The position numbers were made by a program, and so were the translations under genes. Shown here one piece after another: positions 11,147-22,994 of a stretch of DNA of 64,000 nucleotides; within the stretch, counting starts at the first letter, position 1; each line of letters begins with the position of its first letter. The notes beneath the pieces were generated by a model. The model worked only from the letters and a program-made list of their open reading frames with translations. It had not been told where the DNA came from and ran no database searches. Source of the DNA: Casuarina equisetifolia (Eukaryota > Streptophyta > Magnoliopsida > Fagales > Casuarinaceae); contig CM052356.1 in the NCBI GenBank assembly GCA_028551475.1, positions 26,439,884 through 26,503,883 of the forward strand, written 5' to 3'.

Positions 11147-12735
11147 AAGCAAAGGATACCAACATGGGCAATCGTGGTTCGCATGGTTCTAACACTCTTT
11201 CCATGTGTCCTCGTGATGTGTCATTTTGTAATAGTATTTTTCCTTTTTAAGTTATGAGTTATCCATTAGAAATAGTGTTTTTCTATGGTTTAAAATAGGA
11301 TAGAACCTTTTTGTTATAGGGCATCGATCTAACACCTCATACCATAGTTCTCTGAACAATATCTAAAGTTTCCACCCTCGCAACCTTTTAAAATGTTAAC
11401 TTTCCACTATATACACGTTTAGTTGTGAGGGATGGACTAAAAATTGAAGACTAAGTTACCCTGAATTAATACTTTTGACATGTTGGCTTACATTACGACA
11501 AACATTTCCAAAAAAAAAACTTGATTTTTTTTATTTTTATTTTAAAGAATATTCTCAAGTGGGTCAGGACCCATGGATTGGTAAATGTCCATGTTTATAG
11601 AGAGTCCGGATATTAGTTTTAGTTTAAGTAAAATAAAACTCAATTAGCTTTAAGTTCTATGGTTTTTGGCAAGTAAGTTGTCTAACCAAAAGTCCTAGAG
11701 TTTATGACTAATTAAGTTTCATTTCACATAGACCATAATCAATACCTAAACTTTCATAAACCTAATACTTGCCAGAATCCTTGGATCATGACAAAATATG
11801 ACACATACAAGGTAAGATTATCCATATCGTTTTTAATACATTTTTTTGTAACCAATTTTAACCGTAGAGTTTGTGCTTGGGAGGCGTCATATCTTTAAGG
11901 AAATTTTAATTCAGTTTAAGTCGTGTGCCACATGTCCTATGCAAGATTAAGAAATTTGAACCATGCCAAACTTAACATGGCATGCTAAGTGGGTTCTTCT
12001 CATTGATTGATTTCTTGTAATTGTCTTCCCTTTGACATGTGCCTTGCTAGGTGTTGATATCTTACAGTGCCATTTGGCAAGCACTTTTGCCTTAGTAAAT
12101 TTAGTAAAGCATTTTCGACACATTCTCAAATTATTTATAACTAATTGAATCTTAACGAGCTTTTTATACATTTTCTTTATTATTATTATCTTAAAAATTA
12201 GATTTCCTTGAATTGTACCTTTTTTTATTGTTATAATTTGTCAAACTTATCATAAGTTAGGATATTCTATTGAAATAACTTCAATGTTTTGCATCTTTTC
12301 AAGTTAGAAAAGATCAATTTTTTTTTAATGTTAATAACATTGTCATAAAAATTTTATTGTTAAAAAGACCTATTTTTGAAAATTAAGATAAGGTCAAAGC
12401 TCTTTCTTTTTAGTGAACCTATTATCAAAGATTTATTGTTATACAATCAACCAAAACATGCTAAAAGATCAGCACGAGACACATTATACTATGATAAGAA
12501 ATATGTTATGAATAGGTTCCAGCAACTAGAACTTGTAGTTTTAGTTTAAAAACTTACTCAATTTGGTTATATATGTTTTTATATGGAAGTTCAAATGTAT
12601 TAAGAAAATCTTAGTCTTCAAACTAAATATATTAACAAAAATAAAAAGGGAAGAGAATGCAATGAGTCTTGGCCAGTCTCCAAGGTTGTCCCCAGTTACT
12701 CTTATAGCATAAACCTTAAGGCCATCCACCCAAGC
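11147..12735. other. AT-rich intergenic sequence, nothing recognised
   Basis: No domain, RNA gene or clear repeat structure is visible. The longest open frame (11947-12171, minus) has no recognisable motif. The right end may include the decayed 5' part of the LINE that becomes readable at about 12740. Confidence 0.5.
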
Positions 12736-13740
12736 ATAAATGATATATATAATGTGTCTCGTGCTTAAGATAAGAAAATTCTTATGGGCAGGTAATATAG
12801 ATATGCATCGTTCTTACAAAATAGTTTCACAAATTGTTTGTTCACCGAAAAAGGAAGGGGGATTAGATTTATTGAAACTTAAAATTTGGAATAAAGTCCT
12901 TTTAGGACATATACTGGGAAATCTCATAACTCTCTCATAAGCCTCATTATGGAGTAAATGGATTTACAATAAGAAGTGTAAAAGAACCTTAGTAATGCAG
13001 TTGGACATAAAAGGTATCATGACTTGGAGTTGGCGAGGTCTCCTCAAGTTAAGGCTCATACTTACCTTTGTTTTCTCAAGTCCTACATATTGTTGCCAAA
13101 AGATTTATAATGATCTTTGGCAAGTTGAAGAAATGGTGAATTGGTATGATTTAATTTAGACAGGTGACATTAACAAACATAATTTCATTGGATGACTTGT
13201 TTGTAGGGATAAACTTTCTATAGCAACAAAAATTGTATGATGGCTTCCTTCGGTAAATATATATTGTGATTTTTGTCAATCTCATTTAAAAAATAGAAGT
13301 CATCTCTTTTTTTAATGTGCATGGACAAGAATGTTTTGAAAATGTATTCTTGCTCAAATTGAAATTCGACATGACATTGGATGATGGAATGAAAAACTAT
13401 AATGGATCATCAAAGCAATAAAAGGAAGGAATTTAGTTGCTAAACTTCTCAAGATATATTTCTTAGCTTGTATATGGGTTGAATGAAATAGAACAAGTTT
13501 TTAGGAAAAAACAATGAATATCTCTATTCTCTTAGAGAAAATAAAGAAGATAGTACAATAGAGAGCTTTTTTGTTTAGAAATATAAAATTTTCTCAATGT
13601 AATGTTATTTTGAGTGAAATTTGAAAGCTTCAAACTTTCATCTTTTCATAGATATGGTAACTTTTTTAATACTAGGGTATGCTCCTATGCTTTTGTACTT
13701 TAATATGTATTAATACAATTTACCTTTTTATAAAAAAAGA
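12736..13740 (+). mobile_element. LINE (non-LTR retrotransposon) 3' fragment
   Basis: The + strand frame starting at 12740 reads KIRKFLWAGN..., then VCSPKKEGGLDLLKLKIWNK, the C-terminal reverse transcriptase region typical of plant L1 elements. Downstream, broken frames give the zinc-binding RVT tail (a stretch like CDFCQSHLKNRSHLFF near 13265-13310). The 3' end has TAATACAATTTACC at about 13710 and a short A-rich tail near 13730. Stops and frameshifts make it inactive, and the 5' RT and endonuclease are missing or unrecognisable. Confidence 0.75.
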
Positions 13741-13783
13741 AAAAGTATATGTTGCTAATCTTTTAGCATGTTTCTTATATATA

Positions 13784-13897
13784 TAAATTTTGGGTTATGA
13801 ATCTACATAAAACTATCTTCATTATATATATAACAGAAACAATGTTGTGTAGGAGTGCCTTATGCTACAAGCTTAGTAGATTCATAACCCAAAATTA
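13784..13897. repeat. 22-bp inverted repeat with 69-bp spacer
   Basis: TTTTGGGTTATGAATCTAC at 13788-13806 is matched in reverse complement at 13876-13894, and pairing extends a few bases on the outside (arms about 13784-13806 and 13876-13897). It lies exactly between the LINE tail and the pararetrovirus reverse transcriptase fragment. Confidence 0.85.
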
Positions 13898-14600
13898 GTC
13901 TATTTCAGACTTGGATGAAGTTCTTGGAACATTATATATCCTAAGAAACTATCATTTATGAAACGGGCAATCCAATTTACTAACAAGTTCCTAGAAAAAT
14001 TGAAGGCCAAAACCCAGCTCCAAATGATTCTAGGAGCCTCAATTACATAAACAAAATCTTTCCTAAATGTAAACATATTAATCAAGTCTCTCCATCAGAG
14101 ACTTAACAAAAATCCTTCTACATGATGTATAAGTATTATGACATTGTCTGACAAGTTAAGAAGCACATTAAGGAATTGTCTTACTTGCATCTTGCAAATT
14201 GAAGTCTTTTAAGATTGTGGAGACTAATGTATCTAAATTAAAATATGGTTGTATCCTAAAACATGTTTTAAGAAAAAGGAAATAACAAGTAGAATATTTC
14301 ACCTTAAAGCACTAGAATCCAACCCAAAAATATTCCCTCATCAAAAAAGAGATCGTAGTCATTTATGAGTTTCAAGGATCTCTTGAATCAAATATTCTTC
14401 TTAAAGGTTGATTTCAAATATGCAAAAAATAAAAATAAAAAATCCTTAAGAAGGATGTTAAAATTTTGACATCTAAGCAAATATTCAAGCCATTTTATTC
14501 TTATTTGATTTTGACATTAAATATGTCAAAGCTTCTACAAACTCTCTCTCTAATCTTTTAATGTGAGAATTTTTTTTATAGGGTGTAGGTACCTCATAGG
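13898..14600 (+). mobile_element. Endogenous pararetrovirus (Caulimoviridae) RT-RNase H fragment
   Basis: Using short frame shifts, the + strand reads FTNKFLEKLKAKTQLQMILG (about 13968-14030), then SLHQRLNKNP and VKKHIKELSYLHLAN. An RNase H segment follows: KIVETNVSKLKYGCILK (about 14211-14262), VDFKYAK and KKDVKILTSKQIF (about 14405-14485), ending FDIKYVKASTNSLSNLL (about 14510-14560). The order and motifs fit the RT connection and RNase H domains of plant pararetroviruses, closest in style to florendovirus-type endogenous forms. Many stops and shifts show a dead copy. The upstream RT core and the movement and coat regions are not identified. Confidence 0.72.
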
Positions 14601-15369
14601 ATGGTAAGGCCTCAACAAAGTATGAAAAAACACCTAAAAAACCTCAGGCACTCAAACATCAAAAAATGAGATTACACTCTCCGTCAAACGGTAACAAACG
14701 GACAAAAACTAAGACCTTTGAAAGTTAGGGAGCTTATCAAAAACACTAAGGAGGCCCTAAATGTCTCCATAGCCCAACCTAGTGAAGGCATACAACACCA
14801 GTTCTAAGGTAAGAATGATGTACAAAAGAACATACAAAGAAGCAACTACTTCAAGGTTTGAAGTGGACAAAAGCAAGGTCCATGCCCAACAAGTTGAAAC
14901 TGCCTACAATGCCAAACCTTCGTCTTTTAACTTCCCCAAAGGCCGAACCAGAAGCCTCAAAGCAAGCCTCCACCCAAGGCCAAGAAATTCTTCTTGTGGC
15001 TTAAATTCAAGAACTGCTAGCCATAACCCCTATCACAAACAATTATCACTTTAATTGCCAAGTAGGAAAACTCAAAAAGAACCTTTTTCTTATCAAATTA
15101 AAGGGGAGCCTATGAATGCACATGTACGTGGACTTATGAATGCACAAATTATAAGAAAACGCCGGAAGAAACGCTTCTGGGCCCTACTGAAAAAACGTGG
15201 AGATCCAGGGAGAATTTTCAAACGGCGTCGTCCGCTGTTTTCACCGGTCATTGTTCAGTCTTTACCCAGGTGTGGTTGGAAGCAAAACAGCAGTCGGGTC
15301 GGGCGGGGGCGTTGGCGGGGAGAGAACAAAGCACGGAAAGAGCGGGGAGAAGCTTCTGGAAGGGAAGAG
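14601..15369 (+). other. Spacer and 5' leader region of CYP57
   Basis: The first part may be the tail of the pararetrovirus relic. A + strand open frame at 14782-15054 shows no known domain. From about 15130 the sequence becomes GC-richer towards the CYP57 start, as expected for a plant promoter/5' UTR. I did not identify a TATA box with confidence. Confidence 0.45.
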
Positions 15370-18300
15370 ATGTCGACGGTGTACGTGCTGGAGCCGCCGA
15401 CGAGGGGCAAGGTGGTGTTGGAGACCACGCACGGCCCGCTGGACATCGAGCTGTGGCCCAAAGAGGCCCCGAAGGCCGTCCGCAACTTCGTCCAGCTCTG
15501 CCTAGAAGGCTACTACGACAACACTATCTTCCACCGCATCATCAAGGGCTTCCTTGTTCAGGGTGGCGATCCCACGGGTACCGGCACGGGTATGTCCTTC
15601 TTCCCAATACGGCTTTTCTACGGCTTCTTTAGAAAACATGTTAGTTTAGCCCCCTTTTAGTTCCGCCACTTAGAACTAGAATTTGATTTCTAAATTTTTT
15701 CTAAGATAGATAAAGAAAACAGTTAAGCTGCCCAGTTTTGTTCAATTTCGAAGACCGAACCGAAACCCCACAAAATCACTCGGCCCCTAAGCCTGTAGGT
15801 CATTTGGGATAGAGATTGAATGCGTCAACCCTACATTGTATGACGAGCTGGGGACTTTTCCATTTATCCAACAATGGTGTAGCCGACAATTGTTGCTTGT
15901 TGAAATTTGCAGGTGGTGAATCTATTTACGGGGGCGTCTTTGCCGACGAGTTCCACTCGCGATTAAGGTTCAAGCACAGGGGCTTGGTTGCGTGTGCAAA
16001 CGCTGGCACGCCAAATTCAAATGGGAGTCAGTTCTTCTTTTCATTGGACAGCTGCAATTGGCTTGACCGGAAGCATACCATCTTTGGGAAGGTGATTATG
16101 ACTTCATTTGAGAATTCCTTTGCGGCACATTTTGAATATTTGTTAACAATTTTTGAACTTGCTCGATGCGTTTTAGGTGACTGGGGATTCGATATATAAC
16201 CTTACAAGATTGGGTGAGATTGAAAGTGATAAGGATGACAGGCCGTTGGAGCCGCCCCAGATTAAGTCAGTTGAGGTGGGTAGTAGACAAACAACGCATT
16301 GATCTTGGTATCACTTGTCCTTACTGTCTAGTATTTGAAACTGTGAATGTGTTTCTTTTGCTTTCATGTTGTCATCCTCTTCCATTATGTGCTGTTTCCC
16401 TTGCTCTTTTGGTTATAAAGTTATTGTGCGTATAGAGAGTTTGATGAACTAGCATTTTTCATAATATCTCTTCTTCAGGTGATATGGAATCCTTTTGATG
16501 ATATTGTACCGAGAGCACTTCCAAAAGCTTTGAGCAAATCGACAGCTCCAACTGACAAGAAAGATATAAAGACAAAAGCTGTGAAGTGAGTTTTTTTTCT
16601 TTTAGTCAGTTTAATACTACCTTTTGTGGGTGGCACATAAAAGGTTTATGTTTTTATCATTGCTTTTCTTACCTAAGCTTATGCATGTTATATTTGCATA
16701 ACACAGAAAGCTTAGCCTGCTTTCGTTTGGAGAAGAAGCTGAAGAGGAGGAGAGAGAATTATTGGCTGTGAAGCAAAAGATCAAGAGCAGTCATGATGTA
16801 TTGGATGATCCTCGTCTTTTAAAGGAAGATATTCCAAGTAATGAAGTGGTAAAAATCTACTGTCGGTTTTGTAGAAGCTTGAATCTGAGCTTACCTACTA
16901 GGCAGTTTTCAGTTATTGAAATTTTCATCATACTTTTCTTATCAAAAAGTAAATAGCAATAAAAAGAAAACAAGCACTGTGTATCTGCTTAATGTTGATT
17001 GCATTGGGTTCTGCTTTGACATAGCATGAATACACCCTTCTTAAACCAGTAATTTCACTTGAGAAGTACATGATATTCTGGAAAAGAAAACGGTGGAAAT
17101 TATGTAACTTATCTATCCTTATAGCAATTTGAAGATAAACATGACATATCTCTTACGGCATTTTTTGGATGCAGAACTCATCTGATGGCAAAACAACAAG
17201 GGATGTGCAATTATCTGTAAGAGAAGCTCTAAGTGTAAAGAAAGAAGAGTTGCAAAAAGATGCAGAAGCTAACTTTTCTAAAACCTCTGATTCTAGTGAT
17301 GATGATGATGATGCCAACTTCGATGAAAAAATGCGTATGCAAATTCTCAAAAGGCGAAGAGAGCTGGGAGACATTCCCTCTAAGCCAAAATTGCCTGATG
17401 GTATCTTTATCATCTTAGTAACTCAGTAAATTTTCAAATTATGGTTGGTTACATGCAAAGTCATTTTTTTAATGAGTTTATTATGGAAATTTATATGAAG
17501 GTATATCTTGTGCCCATGGATCCATCATTATAGGCAATAAGCTTATAAAAAGATCTGATAGATTTTCAGTGGAACAAGTTGAAAACCTTAAAAATGTGTT
17601 AGCTATTCAGTGATGTAATTCAAATAGGCTTGATGTATATTGGCTTTGTCTTTTCCACCTCTTTTTTTTTTTTTTAATTATTGTGTCAGTCATAGTGGCC
17701 TTAAATTACAGACACAAATTGCCTTGTTATTTGTATATGCAGGGAATTCTAGGTCAAAGGTCAATGAAGTATCAAAATCAAGGTAGAACATCTATCTTTG
17801 CATGTTTATATATGTGTTATCTATTGGCATGTGCTTGTTTATCTAACATGTTAGAGTTTTGAATAATAATCTTAGACAGGGAATCAATTAGGTTTTCAAC
17901 AACGTTTGCACAGACATAGTTTAGTGGCAGAGCTTCATTGTATGTCTAAGATCTTTAATTTGAGCATGTTATACCTGAACTGAAAGCATTTCCAATACGT
18001 AGCATCCACCAAAAGAAAAACAAACTAAGAATAGAGAAGACCGTGAGAGTAGTAGATTAATATTGCTTAGAAGAATGAAAGTTGCAGGAAGGAGCAGATT
18101 CTCCTAGTCACAGATGGCTATTGAAGTCAAAGTACAAAGCAACGAGCTTCATTTTTAATTTTATTCTCATTCTGGTGCATATCTAAACAAATGAAATAGT
18201 GGTTACAAACACGGCCATTCTTTGAATCTTTGCAACTCTTGAAACATAATTCCTAGAAAATGCACTTCAAGGCATGATTTGCCTTGCTAGATGGCACCTT

Positions 18301-20350
18301 TTCAAACTTATTAAAGACCTTTTTTATATTCTAAATTTTGCACGTATATATATAGTCTGAATAGTGATAGAGGCTAAGAGACAGTTGCCTCACAATTGGT
18401 CATCAAGGTTCAGTTTCCAATCTGGGGGAATGCGGTAATTCTTTTTTGGGTAGTGGGAGTGGACATCAACTCCATTTTTGGTTTAAGCAGAGGAATTCAC
18501 TGGCAGCATTATTATCATGTTGCATAAATTACAGTGAAGTGTTAGACATGTTCCTCGCATGCAGAAACCTTCAATGGTGCTATATTATTGTCTGAAAGTT
18601 TTAACTTAAAAAAGCAAACCACATTAATTTTGTCAGATGGATCATTGATAGAGAAAGAGAAAAAAAAAAAACTCCTGATCTTGGTCCTTATCCTATACTT
18701 TCTACACCTTTGTGGCCAAGATAAAAGTATTTGGAAAATGTTTAATTTGGAAGGATGATTTTATGTTCTTCTTACCAGGCCTAACACTGAAAGCATTGAT
18801 GATGATCAACCAAGGATAGAAAAGTTGTCTTTAAAGAAAAAGGGAATAGGATCAGAAGCCAGAGCAGAACGAATGGCCAATGCAGATTCAGACTTGCAGC
18901 TGTTGGGCGAAGCTGAACGAGAAAGGCAGTTGCAAAAACAGAAAAGGCGCAGAACTCGAGGGCGTGAAGATGAAGTAAGTTTTTTCTTTTTGTTTCCCTC
19001 ATCTTATTTCCTGGGTCCTTTCCTTTTGGCAAAAGCATTACAGCAAGTGGTCCATTGCTGGATCATTGAAATCTCTAAGTGGTAGGAGATATATGGATGA
19101 CTTAGCAGAGAAAAAAGACCAGTAACCAAATATTGACTTTAGTGGTCAATCTTGGCATAGAATGTGTGAGAAATGTCTTTTAATTAGTTTACTAGTTAGA
19201 AAGAGGCTTGAGGCTAGAAATTTCAGGTAACCTGAAAAGGATCTAGAGGTCATCAAGATGGTTCCCAAAATTACCTTTGCCATCAGTGGATAAATGAGTC
19301 CCTAAACTAAATTGAACCCTTTTGTTTGCAAACCAAAAGGCTTTGTAATTTAGGAAATAGATATAACCTTTGCATATTTGAGTGTACCATTTGATTTCTG
19401 AAATAATGAGGGAAAAGAAATATGGATTGTCCTGAATCATTCATAAGGTTGGTAAGTTAGGGTTGTAAGTTTTTCTCATGTACTCTCTGGAACCCTATGA
19501 ACCATAACATAACTCCTCTTGACCGTAGTTTGTATTGCTTTTATTAATCATGGAATTTAATCTCCAGTAGTGAATTAGAAAAACCAAAAAAGAAGGTGGT
19601 GAAAGATAAAAGGGCTGGATAAGGTATTTATTCTTGTATGGGATATGGGATTATGTTCCGTGAAACTTTAATTTTTGTAATTCCGTATATCTTTTTCTAA
19701 ACGGATTCTTGTTGTCAATATTAGGTTCTAGCAAAACTTGGGGAGTTTAAAGCTGCCTTGTCTGGGAAACTCACGGCATCAGGCAGTGAATCTGGAAATG
19801 TCAATGACGAATTATCTGACTGGAAATCGGTTAGACTAAAGTTTGATCCCGAGCCTAGCAAGGTAAGCTTTATACTATATGTCATCTCCATTGTGAATTC
19901 TTTTTAGCTGTTCAAAAGTTTTCAGAACCATGTAGAATGAGATCATTCCATTTCCTTGTCAATCGCAAAGGAGCACCTATTCAGTGGGGGCTATTCGAAA
20001 AAATATTGTCAGATCAGAAACTATACAAAATATGACATTGTTTGTTGTTACTTAATTAGATAACTTGAGCTGATTTTGAAGTTGATGACTATTTAAGCAA
20101 GGAACTTGAGACCCTTCCCCAAACTTCAAAGATGCGGAGCAAAGTTTGAACTCTGTTCTTTATTCGTAAGTAATCCTCCTCCTATTTACCAAGTGTTCCA
20201 TCTATGCAGGACCGGATGTCCCGGAACGATGACCCTAATGATTATGTTGTGCACGACCCTCTTCTGGAGAAGGGAAAAGAAAAGTTCAACCGGATGGTAG
20301 CCAAACAAAAGCGACGAGAGCGGGAATGGGCTGGCAGATCCCTTACGTGA
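15370..20350 (+). CDS. CYP57: Peptidyl-prolyl cis-trans isomerase CYP57 (CWC27 family, spliceosome-associated cyclophilin)
   Basis: Ten exons: 15370-15589, 15913-16091, 16177-16275, 16479-16585, 16707-16848, 17175-17400, 17743-17782, 18779-18974, 19725-19862, 20210-20350. All introns are GT-AG and the exons join in frame to 495 aa, near the usual size. Residues about 8-170 are the cyclophilin domain, with FHRIIKGFLVQGGDPTGTGTGG, FADEF, NGSQFFFSLD and WLDRKHTIFG. The active-site Arg (FHR), Gln and Trp positions are kept. The rest is the charged, coiled CWC27 tail (SFGEEAEEEERELL, KRRRELGDIPSKPKLPDG, GIGSEARAERMA), ending with the conserved DPNDYVVHDPLLEKGKEKFN. The family joins activated spliceosomes in the nucleus, and the cyclophilin domain may bind rather than isomerise. 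The first ~190 bp of intron 6 recur at 3185-3376. Confidence 0.95.
17404..17590. repeat. Copia-like block at the donor end of CYP57 intron 6
   Basis: From four bases after the exon 6 donor, the intron closely matches 3185-3376 of the upstream copia remnant in the same orientation. Shared runs include TTTATCATCTTAGTAACT-like, ATGGATCCAT and AGGCAATAAG. The two differ by scattered substitutions and a small deletion. A reading close to copia pol (FFNEFIMEIYM) can be traced, so the block is probably a retroelement fragment. Confidence 0.75.
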
Positions 20351-22731
20351 TCTCCTGGTCGTATTCAGACGCTAAATGGAGATAAAAAGACTTGGGTCTC
20401 ATGCTAGTTTGACTTAGTTTTGTAGTTTGAATGCTTCGCAGCTGTACAGTTTTTTGAATCAATGGGAGGAAGGTTCTGAGAAACCAGGGAAGCTTGAGAT
20501 ACGGCGATGCCCCATCACGTGCTATTTCAAAACATGCAGTGTTTTTGACTACTCCCTCAACATCTCTTATTCTTTGCTGTCGTCTAATGTATTTTAGCAT
20601 CAACTTCATGCAAAATCCGAGGAAAATTTGTGCACTTAGTTGTTGTAAGAAATCTCATTTTCCTCCTTAAAATCACTTTATAAATTTCTCTTAACAAATC
20701 TCACATTCCCGCAGGATTTTTGAAGAGTCTCTGCTTTGTTCTGTTGTTTTTGACGAAATGGAGACGGTGTGAATGTACTTGCGTTTTGGCCAACCCCAGT
20801 GAATTCTGCAATTGCATGGCGGTTGCCTGGAAATGGCATTCAGACCCAAGCATTCTTTTTTCTGCTTTTTTTAATCTTTGACAAGATGGATCTATTGTCC
20901 TTCCGTTCACGACCTATCATCCCTGAAGTCACCTTCCTCTGGAACCACGTTGTCCTGTTGACTATAAAATTGTGATACAGGTAGAGGCTTCCGGTTGCGG
21001 TCTTGGTATAATTAAACAGCGTCGGCTTGAAAGATAAGTAAAAAACAAATCATCACGAAACCTCGTTTCTCTGAATTGGTAACCAGTTCTGAAACCCGAG
21101 TTTCACGTCTGTCTTTTATACCGACTGACATGGATAACTCACGACTTCTCACATGCAAGCTTATTAGATAAAAGCAGACTCCGGACTACTTGGCGGTCTC
21201 TCGGGAGTCAACCGGAGAGGCTCCTACCAACCAAAGCGAGAAGAGAACATGTTCCGGTCTTACAACGTTAAAAAAAAATGGAAACAAAAGCAGAGGAAGC
21301 TGCAGAGAAAGGAGCCATTCCGACTTTATCCCAGGTGGAAACATGGCAGAAAACCAGAATCCAATTGGGAAGAGTGGATGACCCAGATCAGGCACATGGT
21401 TCGCCCTTTTCCCACGAGACTCGGATGGTTGTCAAGCCCAGGAAATGAACGTGCCGGATGCTGCTTGCTTCTTTTTCATCTGTCCTTTCTTGACTATTTT
21501 ACAGATCTGGCAGTTGTGTTGCTCATGGTCAAAAGCTAGCGTTTATTGTTGAATTTGTAACCTTGAGGAAGGTCCCACGGAAGCCATGCTAAAGAGGAGC
21601 AAAACCCCTCTTCCTTTTCTCTTTTGCAACCAAACAACAAAAAGCTTATCAGCCTTCTCGCAGATCGGATGCGCCAGATCTGTTACCTTCAACAGTTATT
21701 TATCCCTTACCTTTTCTTTTCTTTTTTTTTTTTTTTTGTGATAAAGTTGCTGTCTTCACATTAACACGTTACAGAATCCTAAAATAAAAAAATTAACTTA
21801 CCCTCTGTTGAAAATGTAAAAAAAAAAAAAAATTCCTTTCTCTTTCTCTATCTTTCATTATCAAAATGGTGAATCATCGGAAGAAACAACTTCTCCAAAA
21901 ACTAGTCAAATTCCCATGTCTTCGTCTAAATGGAAGAGAAAAAAAAGGCAACCAGGACTACTTAATGTTTTCTATGTTTTGTTCAAATTCTCATGTAAGG
22001 CTGCCTTAGAAAACTTATTTTTTGACAACAAGAGGAGTTGTTAAGTACATTCTCTTCAACAATGATACCTCCCCAAGGTGTGATCCACACCGTTGCATGA
22101 TTGATTGCAAAATAAGAATTGTTAATTATTCGCTCCGATGGGACATCCACGTCAGAATCAAGGCCGCCGGATTCGAGACACGCGGGGTGGGGCGGGGGGA
22201 AGTGGGGCCTGCGGAAAAGAGGGTTGACAAAGGCAGCGACAGCGCATACTTTCCGTAGATTGACAGGGAAGTTACCAAAAAAGATGAATACAACCAAAAT
22301 CGGATCCTTAATTCTCCGAAAGTCCCAACCGCAAAACCCAACCCAAAACCGCGTAGTCCCGAATCACCGCCCCACACACCTACCGTCTCCCCAAATCTAC
22401 CATTCTGCACACTTCCTCCCAAACCGTGTTCACACCGTCCATCCTTCATTTCAACAATTAAAATAACTACAAAACTGGATTCTCTTTAGTGGGGATGGTG
22501 GTCCATCGCCCAACCCATCCGGCTGCATTGTCTTTTCCTAATTAATTCTTAATATCACTCTATTTCTGTTCACACCACCCTTTTTTATTTTCTTCATAAT
22601 TTTAATTGCTATATATGAAAATATCTAAAATTTAATTCTCTTCCCAAATTAGGTGTACCCATTCTTTATCTAAACTAAGTTGTAATCTCCTGTTTGAATT
22701 GGGATAAAATAAATGTTTTATACGATAAATC

Positions 22732-22776
<45 letters not shown>

Positions 22777-22994
22777 ATACTTTGTCAACAAAGATTTTCA
22801 ACGGGGGATTGGGTCGGAGCGCACATCATAATAATAGTAAGTAATCACGTTTGAATACTCAATCGTCAAATCACTCATATCTTGTGTTCACACTTGGGAT
22901 TCGTTCACACATATAATCATACAGTTGAAAGCCTAAGGAGAAGACTAGGACCTTCTGCTTTCTGCAACATCTGGCTCCCTTCTTCTTCATATGT
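20351..22994. other. Intergenic: CYP57 3' end and upstream region of the PIF-derived gene
   Basis: The first ~350 bp is the likely CYP57 3' UTR. The rest holds no recognised gene; the open frames at 21190-21539 and 22022-22466 are short, overlap in several frames and have no known domain. There are T-rich (about 21715-21737) and A-rich (about 21819-21831) runs. A (GA)n tract at 22735-22772 lies about 220 bp before the next gene. Confidence 0.55.
22735..22772. repeat. (GA)n tract upstream of the PIF-derived gene
   Basis: An AG dinucleotide run of about 38 bp. GA/CT tracts in plant promoters and leaders can bind BPC/GAGA-binding proteins; whether this one does is inference. Confidence 0.9.

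Noticed and set aside
15197..15632. Open frames overlapping CYP57 exon 1 in other frames and strands
   Set aside because: They are shadows of GC-rich exon 1; only the frame starting at 15370 has cyclophilin motifs.
20701..21539. Several 60-96 codon frames downstream of CYP57
   Set aside because: Short, overlapping and without motifs; more likely UTR and spacer.
22022..22466. Overlapping open frames of 78-115 codons before the PIF-derived gene
   Set aside because: Three frames on both strands are open at once in a GC-richer patch; no conserved motif.
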